A stretch of 64,000 bases of DNA, from NCBI GenBank assembly GCA_009885955.1, contig VFJS01000054.1, positions 62,001-126,000 on the forward strand. Direction: 5' to 3'. The notes beneath the pieces were generated by a model. The model saw only the letters and a list, made by a program, of their open reading frames with translations. It was not told the DNA's origin and did no database searches. The stretch is from Spirochaetia bacterium (GTDB lineage Bacteria > Spirochaetota > UBA4802 > UBA5550). Shown piece by piece: positions 17,461 through 25,816 of this stretch. How positions within the stretch are numbered: position 1 is the first letter of the stretch; every line of letters starts with the position of its first letter. The position numbers were made by a program, and so were the translations under genes.

Positions 17461-18471
17461 TTATTTTTTTTCCAGCAGAAGCCTGGCTGCTTCACGGACA
17501 CTTTTATGTGAATCATCCTTTGCAGTCTTTTCAATAAATTCTTTGTATTTAGCTTTATTTGAACTGTTTATCAATTTCTCCATCGCATGGACGGCTTCCA
17601 GACGGACATCAAAAAACTGGTCATTAAGAAGCTTAACAAGGGATTCGAGGCCGCCGCTGTCGCCAAGGTTACCGATGGCAATAGCCGCTTCGACCCGGAC
17701 AGCTTTAAAATCATCGGAACAGGCTTTAATGAGCAGAGGAAGTCCGCGTTTGATACTCTGTGACGCGATTTTGTGTATGGTTTCAATCCGGGATGTTTCT
17801 GACAATGCCATTTTTTTCACCATATCAATAAATGGCGCGTCATTTATTGAGTCGATCACTTCCTTATTGCCGGACTTTTTCAATACTAATCTTGCCGTGT
17901 TTTTTACATTTTCATCACTGTCGGCAAGCGATCCGATAATATGTTTATAGGAGCCTTCATCATTAATCTGACCCAGCGCCAGGATTGCTTCAACCCGTAT
18001 CTGATGAAGTTTGTCATGGAGGCATATAATAAGTAAATTGACTGAATGGGTGTCACCCGAACTCCCGGCCGCTTTAATGGCTGATTCACGGACTAGAGGG
18101 TCTTTATCAATCAATGCAATCTGGATCAGCACTGAAATTTCCGGGTTCTTTTTTACATTCCTGTTCCCAACGAGCCTCATTGCCTGTATTTTTTCACTTC
18201 GCGACCCTTCGGTAATTATTAATTTAAGGTTTTCAATAACACTTCCTTCGCTTGTATCGCCAAACTTTAATGTCGCAAGCGCCCTGACATTGGGATCAGG
18301 ATCCTTCTGGAGTTCCTTCACTTTTGAGATAGTAGATTCACTGGTATCAGCTGAAAGCGCAAGTAAAGCGCCAGCCCTGATATCAGGTTTTTTGTGATTT
18401 AGAAGTTCAACAAGCCCTTCAATATCATTATTTTTAATCATTTTGTCAATATTTGGACCCAGAATACCCAT
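17461..18471 (-). CDS. HEAT-repeat protein
   Basis: A 336-residue protein built almost entirely of HEAT/PBS-lyase-like repeats of about 31-33 residues, for example D-x-VRALATLKFGD, DPLVRESAIKAAG, DDFKAVRVEAAIAIGNLGD and FFDVRLEAVHAMEKL. There is no signal peptide or catalytic motif. Such solenoids bind other proteins. It begins with GGAGGG eight bases before the ATG. No partner is evident nearby. Confidence 0.88.
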   Translation of the reverse strand: MGILGPNIDKMIKNNDIEGLVELLNHKKPDIRAGALLALSADTSESTISKVKELQKDPDPNVRALATLKFGDTSEGSVIENLKLIITEGSRSEKIQAMRLVGNRNVKKNPEISVLIQIALIDKDPLVRESAIKAAGSSGDTHSVNLLIICLHDKLHQIRVEAILALGQINDEGSYKHIIGSLADSDENVKNTARLVLKKSGNKEVIDSINDAPFIDMVKKMALSETSRIETIHKIASQSIKRGLPLLIKACSDDFKAVRVEAAIAIGNLGDSGGLESLVKLLNDQFFDVRLEAVHAMEKLINSSNKAKYKEFIEKTAKDDSHKSVREAARLLLEKK

Positions 18472-18595
18472 TATTTCCCTCCGTACAGGTAGTTGATAAT
18501 TATTAAATAATAGCCGATAAAAACATGAATTATAATATAGTCAACATCTTTTTCATCTCATGGATGATGGTTAAGATACTCCCAGGATATTCTAA

Positions 18596-21013
18596 TCATT
18601 TTTCATCATCATGGTGCATTTCAAAGTTGTTCCATTTGAAATAAAGACTTCCGCCGATGTCGAATTCTGCCCAATCGTGAAACGACTCTGCGGATACGTG
18701 CACCATCTCAATCCCCGCTCCTTTGAATTTGATTTCAAGAGTCCTTGATTTAACATCGGCAATCAGGGGAACCTTATATACCGGGCGGCGGTTGTGGTCG
18801 AGAAATTCAGCATATATCGTGGTCCTTCTGGCGCATTGCACTGTCACTTTGTAGGACCGGATTTTATCATCTGTTGAGTTACCGGTTATTTCAACGGCAA
18901 GGGAAGGCGCCTTGACTGCGGGGAGCTGGTAATTCTTCTTCCATGGCTGCTGCACTGCAACTTTGAATATATCCTCATCATTATATCTTTTGGCAATGGG
19001 CCCCGACAGGTAAAACGCGTCGGCCACCGGTCCAGCCATCAGCCGCTGCTTTCCGCCGGTATCGACCACGAAATATCCGATATTAACTTTTTTAATCCCT
19101 GCATACTGGATTTTATCTGCAGGCGGGGATGTGTAAAAATCAGCCATCAATTTTGCGTCTGTAATTCCATCCATTTTGGTATAATGCAGCAAGAAATACC
19201 AGCCGTCGTATACCGGAGCGCTGCCGGTGGTGCCGCCGGCGAGGTTGGTCACGCGGCCGAGAAAATCGAGTTCGTTTTTTGAGAGGGGAATGCCATTAAG
19301 TTCATTTTCAACTATTTTCACCAGTACGCCAAGGATGCGGCTTACCCGGCGGTAATAGGCAACACTACCGCTCGAAGAGTCGGGATCAACCGCCGATGTG
19401 ATTTTTTCGCCTGCTTTGGCATAGGCAAGCAGAGCACGGTAGGAGGCAAGCGCCGGTTCCACATAGGCATCGGGAATTTTACATCCGCCGAAAAAATATT
19501 CCTGCGCCCCCATCAGAACATAATTGTGCTTGAGCTGCGCGAAGGCTGCCGCCAGCGTGTTGATTCGCAAATCTTCATAGACCGGCATTTTCATGAAAGA
19601 GGGAAATGTCCCCGAGGGTTTTTCAGAGATCGCTTTGATGGCCTTGAACCACATACTGTAGAGATCTTCCCCGAATACCAGAGAGTCAGAATTCCTGCGG
19701 GCTGCATCGAGATTTTTTTCAAGGTCTTTGAATTGGACGAGATCGTCTTTGAGGTATGCCTTGGAATGATCGAGACCCATCAGGTATAGATGATCCATGA
19801 GGTTGATGGTATACCGTCCCGGCGTCCGGGGGTCAGTAAGAGGGCGAGTCAAGCCGAGGTCCGGGGTAATACGGGCCCCGATCATGGTTGCAATCACCGG
19901 CAGCTCCCTGGTACCTTCCGGCATAACATGCATATTAACTTTTCGCGCCATGCCGCTGCCGATGGCCGCCCGCAGTTTCTTTGCCCCGCCGCTATCGATA
20001 GCCGCGCCGGATTTCCTCAAAAGATCCCGGATTTCAAATAAGCCGGCATCTTCCCTCATGCCGGCGAAAAACGTCCAGCTGTCGAGAAGTCTTTTCAGGT
20101 CAGCAGAGGATTTGTCATTCAGCAAAGAGGCTAAAGCCATGGCAGCAATTGTTTCACGATCGGTCTCACTTATATCAAGCTCCTGCCCTGGATGGGAACT
20201 GCGGCATGAACGGGAAACAAGATTGAATTCCAGACGCGATAGCCACATCGCAGCGCGGAAGTAACCCTGCAGCTGCAGTTCTTCACGCGCATAGTGTCCC
20301 CGCACGGTGTACTGGCTGAAGTCAACCATGCGCTCACGGCCGAAAAGATTCACTTTTTCAATTTTCCCGCCGGCCATGATTTTTGCAGTGACATCATGCA
20401 GTGCAGATGCATTGTGCGGCATTATAAGTTCACCTGTTTTGACGCCTTCACCCAGTATCAATCGCAGCGCCACACCAAGATACAGATCCACATCGGACTG
20501 CGCATCTTTTCCAATTGCATTACTATTTTCCATGAGTTCATTACGTAACTCAGATAGAAGCGAAATCAATTTCGGTAATAGGATTTTGCTTTCAAGATCG
20601 ATGAGCATCGCGTCATTACCGAGATACATCGCGTTGAATATTGAATCAGCCGTGACAAATAGCGGCAGCTCTGACTGAAAAATTTCATGGTATGCGTTTC
20701 CATAGGAATTATAACTGATTTTATTCGATACAACAAAACGGTTTTTCTTCAGCAACATTAATTCATCATTTTCCAGGGCAAATCGCTCGGTAAGGCGCGG
20801 CTGGTATTTGATCACAGAATGGCCATCCCATGCGGAAAACTTCACTTTTTTGCCAGGTTTTTCATTAAAGACAGCATCTATCGCCTTTTCGATAATCCTG
20901 TCTTCACAGCTGCAATTGGCCTGGTCGTCCCATGCCATACTCGCCTGCGGATGTAATAACAGCATAATCATGATGATGGGCAGAATATAAAAATGTAACT
21001 TGGTGGTAATCAT
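18596..21013 (-). CDS. DUF3160 secreted protein
   Basis: A protein of about 805 residues with an N-terminal signal peptide (hydrophobic core FYILPIIMIMLLL, cleavage probably after ASMA), so exported. The body matches DUF3160 by features such as FVTADSIFNAMYLGNDAML and PDLGLTRPLTDPRTPGRYTI, followed near 440-560 by YVLMGAQEYFFGG. The C-terminal 110 residues form a beta-rich segment. The function of DUF3160 is unknown. I chose ATG at 21013 because the signal peptide then starts normally; a TTG reading reaches 21052. It stands alone. Confidence 0.8.
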   Translation of the reverse strand: MITTKLHFYILPIIMIMLLLHPQASMAWDDQANCSCEDRIIEKAIDAVFNEKPGKKVKFSAWDGHSVIKYQPRLTERFALENDELMLLKKNRFVVSNKISYNSYGNAYHEIFQSELPLFVTADSIFNAMYLGNDAMLIDLESKILLPKLISLLSELRNELMENSNAIGKDAQSDVDLYLGVALRLILGEGVKTGELIMPHNASALHDVTAKIMAGGKIEKVNLFGRERMVDFSQYTVRGHYAREELQLQGYFRAAMWLSRLEFNLVSRSCRSSHPGQELDISETDRETIAAMALASLLNDKSSADLKRLLDSWTFFAGMREDAGLFEIRDLLRKSGAAIDSGGAKKLRAAIGSGMARKVNMHVMPEGTRELPVIATMIGARITPDLGLTRPLTDPRTPGRYTINLMDHLYLMGLDHSKAYLKDDLVQFKDLEKNLDAARRNSDSLVFGEDLYSMWFKAIKAISEKPSGTFPSFMKMPVYEDLRINTLAAAFAQLKHNYVLMGAQEYFFGGCKIPDAYVEPALASYRALLAYAKAGEKITSAVDPDSSSGSVAYYRRVSRILGVLVKIVENELNGIPLSKNELDFLGRVTNLAGGTTGSAPVYDGWYFLLHYTKMDGITDAKLMADFYTSPPADKIQYAGIKKVNIGYFVVDTGGKQRLMAGPVADAFYLSGPIAKRYNDEDIFKVAVQQPWKKNYQLPAVKAPSLAVEITGNSTDDKIRSYKVTVQCARRTTIYAEFLDHNRRPVYKVPLIADVKSRTLEIKFKGAGIEMVHVSAESFHDWAEFDIGGSLYFKWNNFEMHHDDEK

Positions 21014-21251
21014 AATGAGTATGATATAAATCCATTCCTCTGTGGCAATCAAATTTATCTTGTCACAAAAAAATTATTATCATATATGCCTGATAATTTT
21101 TAAATATTAATATTTATTTTTTGCAGGCATCCGGAAGCGGAAATGAAACAAATTATTGAATATTTTCTAATGTAATAATTTTTTATAAAAGATTTTTTAT
21201 TCCGGATCTTATGCATCCAGAACAAAAAACCTGGTAAAACAAACAATCTTT

Positions 21252-21758
21252 TTATAACAGATCCATTTCAAAGGGCCCGCTCACCTTTACATATCCGTCA
21301 TCCACCTTGAATTCGCCTTTAAGCTTGCCGCTATCTATCTGGGTGATAATTATGCTTCCTCTTTTGGCAAGAAGACCATAATTGGCGGTCTTCGTATGCA
21401 CGGTCAATGTAAACTGCGCATCCTTGTATTCACCTATCGTTAATTCCTTCCCCTTTACACCCTTGATATTGAAATCAATGAAAAAGTCATCTTTGCCGTA
21501 AGCACCAGCTGACGGCCACTGATCCGGAGCCTGGAAGCTGTATAAATATACATTCACTTCGGAAACTCCATTTTTCTTGGCCATAGCCTTTACTATCGGC
21601 TTTTTTGATACTGTTGATGCCCAGACAGCCGTTATAACTTTACCGGCTGATTTGGTGTCAGGGGCATTGGTCTCCTTATCCTTTTTGCCGCAGCCGTTTA
21701 CAAGAAGACTGGATAGTACAAGAGATAAACATAAAACCTGATAACAAAATCTTTTCAT
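21252..21758 (-). CDS. Small lipoprotein of unknown function
   Basis: A 168-residue protein with a lipoprotein signal peptide: MKRF start, hydrophobic core, lipobox LVNGC with the lipidated cysteine at about residue 23. The mature part is beta-rich (DFFIDFNIKG, FTLTVHTKT, GSIIITQIDSG), perhaps a small sandwich domain. I do not recognise a family. GGGAG lies a few bases before the ATG. It faces tRNA-Trp across about 380 bp and shows no operon partner. Confidence 0.7.
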   Translation of the reverse strand: MKRFCYQVLCLSLVLSSLLVNGCGKKDKETNAPDTKSAGKVITAVWASTVSKKPIVKAMAKKNGVSEVNVYLYSFQAPDQWPSAGAYGKDDFFIDFNIKGVKGKELTIGEYKDAQFTLTVHTKTANYGLLAKRGSIIITQIDSGKLKGEFKVDDGYVKVSGPFEMDLL

Positions 21759-22096
21759 TTTTGACTCTCCCTTTTTAATTTAAATTCCTGCTGAGAAAAC
21801 ATACACCCTATACTGCATCATAACCTGGTGGAAACTTCGCCAATAAAATTAAAAAAACAGACCCTGCAAATTATAAAGAATCAGGGAGTATTTAATACCG
21901 CCTTATCTAAAAGAAATAGGGGTTATTATTAACATCAAATTTATGACAAAATAAAATTCATACGGCTATGTTGAAATATCAGGCATGGAAAAAATTAAAA
22001 AAATACCTTTCCTCAATATTTTAAAATAACAGATATTTCGTAAATGTCAATATTTTTTCATGTTTATAAACCCAAACACTTAAATTACAGCAGGAT
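21759..22096. other. AT-rich intergenic region, nothing recognised
   Basis: 338 bp between the lipoprotein gene and the terminator after tRNA-Trp. It is A/T-rich with only short open frames and no strong dyad that I can see. It presumably holds the lipoprotein promoter. Confidence 0.4.
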
Positions 22097-22129
22097 AAAA
22101 AAAGCCCTACCGAAAAGCAGGGCTTTTTT
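22097..22129 (-). terminator. Intrinsic terminator after tRNA-Trp
   Basis: On the minus strand the sequence is AAAAAAGCCCTGC, a short loop, then GTAGGGCTTTTTTT: a GC stem of six to eight pairs flanked by A and T runs. It lies about eight bases past the 3' end of tRNA-Trp. The A/T symmetry would also allow activity on the plus strand. Confidence 0.8.
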
Positions 22130-22136
22130 ATAAGTG

Positions 22137-22209
22137 CAGGCCACGAGGGACTCGAACCCCCAGCCCTCGGTTTTGGAGACCGATGCTCTACCAATTGAGC
22201 TAGTGACCT
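22137..22209 (-). tRNA. tRNA-Trp (anticodon CCA)
   Basis: A 73-nt cloverleaf on the minus strand. The acceptor arms AGGTCAC and GTGGCCT pair (one G-U) with discriminator G. The anticodon loop is CTCCAAA, giving CCA, and the T arm contains GGTTCGAGTCC. The 3' CCA is not encoded. Confidence 0.97.
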
Positions 22210-22222
22210 AAATATGTTGAAT

Positions 22223-22252
22223 GCATAAAACCAAAATGCCTTTTTCCGTCAA
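22223..22252 (-). promoter_or_regulatory. Sigma-70-type promoter for tRNA-Trp
   Basis: Minus strand: TTGACG (22252-22247), an 18-bp spacer, TTATGC (22228-22223). The predicted start would be about seven bases further, just before the tRNA 5' end at 22209. The -35 is a near-consensus match and the -10 is moderate. Confidence 0.55.
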
Positions 22253-22333
22253 CAATTTTTATCACCATAAAAAAATTATTGTCATGATAAAATCTCCCAT
22301 TTTCAGTCTTAAATAAACATAATATGACACGGA

Positions 22334-22510
22334 TTGCTCTGAGCAAAATAATATAAAGTTACGGCGCTGCAAGTCATAAGGAAACAAATCTCTCTTTAAT
22401 TCATATGCTCTGAGCAATATATTTTTTGCTATGGAAAAGGATACTTTCAATACTGCTCAGAGCAACGTACGCAGTTCACCTGCCGGAACCGGGCATATTG
22501 CTCTGAGCAA
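22334..22510. repeat. Cluster of four 13-bp palindromes TTGCTCTGAGCAA
   Basis: Copies at 22334-22346 and 22498-22510 are perfect TTGCTCTGAGCAA. Those at 22405-22417 and 22453-22465 have one or two changes at the left edge and keep GCTC-W-GAGC. Centres are 71, 48 and 45 bp apart. They lie in the 433-bp gap between the purF stop and the tRNA-Trp promoter, which has no supported gene. The form suits binding sites of a dimeric DNA-binding protein; no candidate regulator is adjacent. Confidence 0.75.
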
Positions 22511-22642
22511 GGTGACAAATTACTCACAGATGATATAAATTTAACCGGTGACAGTGATATTATATATCGAAAATACCTGAAAATTATGGCGCCTCAGGTA
22601 TTCAGGATTCATAAGCACAATTCTTATGAAAAATTAAGAGAA

Positions 22643-24091
22643 TCAGTAATATTCATTATTCATATCATCAAAAAGGTATTTCTGGCTATCGTCATTACCG
22701 GGAGCGATTTCCGATGTGTATGATCCGTCAAAACATGCCTTGCAGAATGTCATTTCAGGCCTGTCCACAGCCCTGAGCATTGTTTCTACAGAAAGATAAT
22801 TTATCGACTCCACCCGCAGGTATTTCTTTATTTCATCTATGGTATGTGTTGCCGCAATAAGCTCCTTGTGGGTCGGGATATCAATTCCATAAAAACAGGG
22901 AAATTTTGTCGGAGGCGCCGATATCCTTATATGGATCTCCTTTGCCCCTGCATTCCTGAACATCTTGACAATCTTTCTCATTGTTGTCCCCCTCATGATT
23001 GAGTCATCGACAACAACTATCTTTTTATCCTTCAGGGTGGACTTCACGACGTTATACTTGATCTTTGCCCCGAAGTCCCGTATTTTCTGTGAGGGCTCAA
23101 TGAAAGTCCTGCCGATGTAATGGCTCCGTATCATGCTCATTTCATAGGGTATCCCCGATTCCCTGGAATAGCCGATTGCGGCGCATATGGATGAATCGGG
23201 AATAGGGACCACAATATCGGCATCCACAGGGGACTCCTGTGCGAGCATCCTGCCCAGAGCGATCCTCATATCATACACTGAATTCCCGAATATGATGCTG
23301 TCTGGCTTGGAAAAATATATATATTCAAAGATGCAGAGGGATTGCTCTTTCTTTTCAAAGGGAAAATAGGACATCATGCCGTTCTTAGAGATTTCAATGA
23401 CCTCGCCCGGCTTAACCTCGCGGTCATAGGTCCCGTCTATGATATCGAATGCGCAGGTCTCTGACGCGACCACCGTTGCATCGTTCAGACTTCCAAGGAC
23501 AAGCGGCCTGAATCCCTGGGGGTCCCGCACGGCATAAATGGTGTTCCTGTTCATGACGAGAAGCGAATATGCCCCCTTCACGAGTTTGAGCGCATATATC
23601 AGCGCGTCGAGAAAACTGCTTATCCCGGACTTTGCCATGAGATGTATGATCACCTCGGAGTCATTGGATGTCTGGAAGATATGCCCATTCCTCTCGAGCT
23701 CATTCCTCAGCGCTGCCACATTGGTCAGGTTGCCGTTATGGGCCAGGATTATGGGCCCGAGGATGGAATCGGCCCTGAGCGGCTGCGCGTTCCTGAGAAA
23801 CGAGGAGCCGGTGGTCGAGTACCTGTTGTGCCCTATTGAAATGTCGCCATGGAGGTTGTTTATATGATCCCCGGTAAAAACATCTACCACCTTCCCCATG
23901 CCGGCATACCTGTAGACATGCTCCCCGTCGGAGGAGGCAATCCCGGCTGACTCCTGGCCCCGGTGCTGAAGCGCATAGAGCCCGAGATAGGAAAGGTTGG
24001 CTGCCCTGGGGTGGCCGTAAATTCCGAATATGCCGCACTCTTCCCTTGGTTTTCCCTCAAAGGGTGATATCGTTATATTATCATTTTTCAT
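22643..24091 (-). CDS. purF: Amidophosphoribosyltransferase
   Basis: A 482-residue PurF, which makes phosphoribosylamine from PRPP and glutamine in the first step of purine synthesis. The N-terminal nucleophile-type glutaminase domain starts after a short propeptide at CGIFGIYG (Cys19), with LQHRGQESAGIA following. The PRPP motif VVVDDSIMRGTT lies near 355. Cysteines in the C-terminal part (FPCFYGID, FCKACFDG) suit the [4Fe-4S] type of the enzyme. No other pur gene is nearby. The ribosome-binding site is weak. Confidence 0.97.
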   Translation of the reverse strand: MKNDNITISPFEGKPREECGIFGIYGHPRAANLSYLGLYALQHRGQESAGIASSDGEHVYRYAGMGKVVDVFTGDHINNLHGDISIGHNRYSTTGSSFLRNAQPLRADSILGPIILAHNGNLTNVAALRNELERNGHIFQTSNDSEVIIHLMAKSGISSFLDALIYALKLVKGAYSLLVMNRNTIYAVRDPQGFRPLVLGSLNDATVVASETCAFDIIDGTYDREVKPGEVIEISKNGMMSYFPFEKKEQSLCIFEYIYFSKPDSIIFGNSVYDMRIALGRMLAQESPVDADIVVPIPDSSICAAIGYSRESGIPYEMSMIRSHYIGRTFIEPSQKIRDFGAKIKYNVVKSTLKDKKIVVVDDSIMRGTTMRKIVKMFRNAGAKEIHIRISAPPTKFPCFYGIDIPTHKELIAATHTIDEIKKYLRVESINYLSVETMLRAVDRPEMTFCKACFDGSYTSEIAPGNDDSQKYLFDDMNNEYY

Positions 24092-24183
24092 ATTTTTTCA
24101 GTCTCAGCCTGCTGGAATTTTATTTTATATTTCAACACATGATGCAATTACGAATCGATTTCTGCTTACCGCGCGATTGAATT

Positions 24184-24699
24184 CTAATCAGCCCTGCCCC
24201 CATTCTCGAGAATGATCAGCAGATCCCTGTATTCGCTGTTTTCCGGATTATCCTTCAGCAATTCCCTGAGCATGGCCATAACTCTCCCCTTCTCGAACCT
24301 CACGGCAGTATAGCCCGAATCGGCCGAAATAGAGCGCAGGTAGTAGTCATAGGATTCGCGGTACTTATGGAGCCTGAATGCAGTCACAGCCATGTTTGAC
24401 AGAGCCCTGGCATAATTCACATCCAGAGCTATACAGCGGGAAAGGTATCCATAGGCTTCATTGAATTTCCCCTGCCTCATGCAAGACGCGGCAAGGTTGT
24501 TGCAGTAGTATTTATTTCCCCGGTCCATGGACGCAGCTTTTTTAAAACAGGACTCAGCCTTTTCATATTCACCCCTGTTCAGATAATCCAGGCCGCTTTT
24601 ATTCAGGGCAGCAGGGGGCGCTTCAGCATTTTTTTCCAGGCTTCCAGCGCCGGTCCGGCAGAGTATCAATACCATGATGATTATTCCGGCCCTGTTCAT
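24184..24699 (-). CDS. Exported TPR-repeat protein
   Basis: A 171-residue protein with a signal peptide (MNRAGIIIMVLILCRTGAGS) followed by about three tetratricopeptide repeats: LDYLNRGEYEKAESCFKKAA, NLAASCMRQGKFNEAYGYL and NMAVTAFRLHKYRESYDYYL. It probably sits in the periplasm as a protein-binding scaffold. No enzymatic motif is present. It is on the same strand as purF and 92 bp upstream of it, but a link is not evident. Confidence 0.82.
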   Translation of the reverse strand: MNRAGIIIMVLILCRTGAGSLEKNAEAPPAALNKSGLDYLNRGEYEKAESCFKKAASMDRGNKYYCNNLAASCMRQGKFNEAYGYLSRCIALDVNYARALSNMAVTAFRLHKYRESYDYYLRSISADSGYTAVRFEKGRVMAMLRELLKDNPENSEYRDLLIILENGGRAD

Positions 24700-24751
24700 A
24701 TCCGGTTTACCCTTAATTTCATATTATCCTTTTGTTCGTGCCGAAACAGGC

Positions 24752-25048
24752 CTATCCAAGAAGATACGACTGGAGGCCGGCAATTGTAATGACATTTGTT
24801 ACGGCTTCGTTTGTGTTCACCAGGGTCAGGGATCTCCCGTCATTGGATATTTTATCCTTTGTCTTGATAAAGAAGGCGATGACCTTTGAATTTATTCTAT
24901 TAACACCAGCCATATCAATCACCGCGTCACGCTTGTCTGTCTTGATAAAATCATTAAGGATTATCTCAATATTTGTGAGATCGTCGATAAAGACATCATC
25001 ATCGCAAATAAAAATCTTTTCGAAATCCGATTCAGTATAATGTATCAT
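24752..25048 (-). CDS. STAS-domain anti-anti-sigma-like protein
   Basis: A 98-residue single STAS domain: VIDMAGVNRINSKVIAFFIK is the region that holds the phosphorylatable serine (Ser in RINSK) in anti-sigma antagonists, and SLTLVNTNEAVTNVI follows as the next strand and helix. Such proteins switch partner kinases of the RsbW type; one RsbW-like ATPase is encoded at 28965-29396. It lies between the TPR gene and the divergent ECF sigma factor. Confidence 0.75.
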   Translation of the reverse strand: MIHYTESDFEKIFICDDDVFIDDLTNIEIILNDFIKTDKRDAVIDMAGVNRINSKVIAFFIKTKDKISNDGRSLTLVNTNEAVTNVITIAGLQSYLLG

Positions 25049-25207
25049 AATAACTTATATACACCCGTTATTTTAGAGTCAAATAAAATAATATTCATTT
25101 ATCAAATAATTCCTTAGGGGCATCCCTGAGTCAATAAAAATTGTTACTTTTTTCATCAATATACGTTATTATTATCATGAAATTAACGAATATCTCAGAG
25201 GTAAAAC

Positions 25208-25768
25208 ATGCCCATTGATGAAGTTATGCTGATAGAGAAATGCAGGCAGGGGAATTTAAAGGCATTTACGGAAATTTACAGCCATTATATAGGCAAAATC
25301 TATGATTTTATCTATTATAAGACATGCCACAGGGAGACCGCCGAAGATATCACAAGCCAGACTTTTATGAAGGCCCTTGAAGGGATCAGAAATTTCGACA
25401 CGGGAAAAGGGTCCCTTTCCTCCTGGCTTTATAAAATCGCAATGAATTCCATTATCGACTTCTATAGAAAAAAGCGCGATACCGTAAGCATTGACGATAT
25501 CTGGGACCTGGCCAGCGGGGAAAATATTGAAAGAGACCATATTAACAGGGACCACATGGAAAAAATCAGCAGCTACCTCAATTCACTGCCCCACGAAAAA
25601 AGGACCATCATCATCCTGCGCGTATGGCAGGAGCTCCCGTACAGTGAAATAGCGGAAATTATGAACAGAACAGAGGCACAGTGCAAGATGATCTTTTACC
25701 GGGCAATTGATAAGATGAAAAAGCAGGTTCCGGCATCACTCTTCCTGCTGTTCTGGGCCGGATTATAA
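25208..25768 (+). CDS. ECF-type RNA polymerase sigma factor
   Basis: A 186-residue sigma-70 family protein with region 2 (FTEIYSHYIGKIYDFIYYK, then TAEDITSQTFMKAL and WLYKIAMNSIIDFYRKKRD) and region 4 (LPHEKRTIIILRVWQELPYS, EIAEIMNRTEAQCKMIFYRA). No region 3, as usual for ECF factors. GAGGT lies five bases before the ATG. The gene downstream encodes a membrane protein with a cytoplasmic N-terminus that could be its anti-sigma partner. Confidence 0.93.
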   Translation: MPIDEVMLIEKCRQGNLKAFTEIYSHYIGKIYDFIYYKTCHRETAEDITSQTFMKALEGIRNFDTGKGSLSSWLYKIAMNSIIDFYRKKRDTVSIDDIWDLASGENIERDHINRDHMEKISSYLNSLPHEKRTIIILRVWQELPYSEIAEIMNRTEAQCKMIFYRAIDKMKKQVPASLFLLFWAGL

Positions 25769-25816
25769 CATTATGGAAAGCCGGGGAATATATCAGGAAA
25801 AAATTAAGAGGTATAT

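Noticed and set aside
18596-21052. Longer start of the DUF3160 protein at a TTG (21052)
   Set aside because: It places 13 extra hydrophobic residues before a normal signal peptide.
22262-22450. 62-codon minus-strand frame in the palindrome array
   Set aside because: Low-complexity translation, two copies of the palindrome inside, no ribosome-binding site.
22334-22510. CRISPR array
   Set aside because: Repeats are only 13 bp and palindromic, spacing is uneven, and no cas gene is present.
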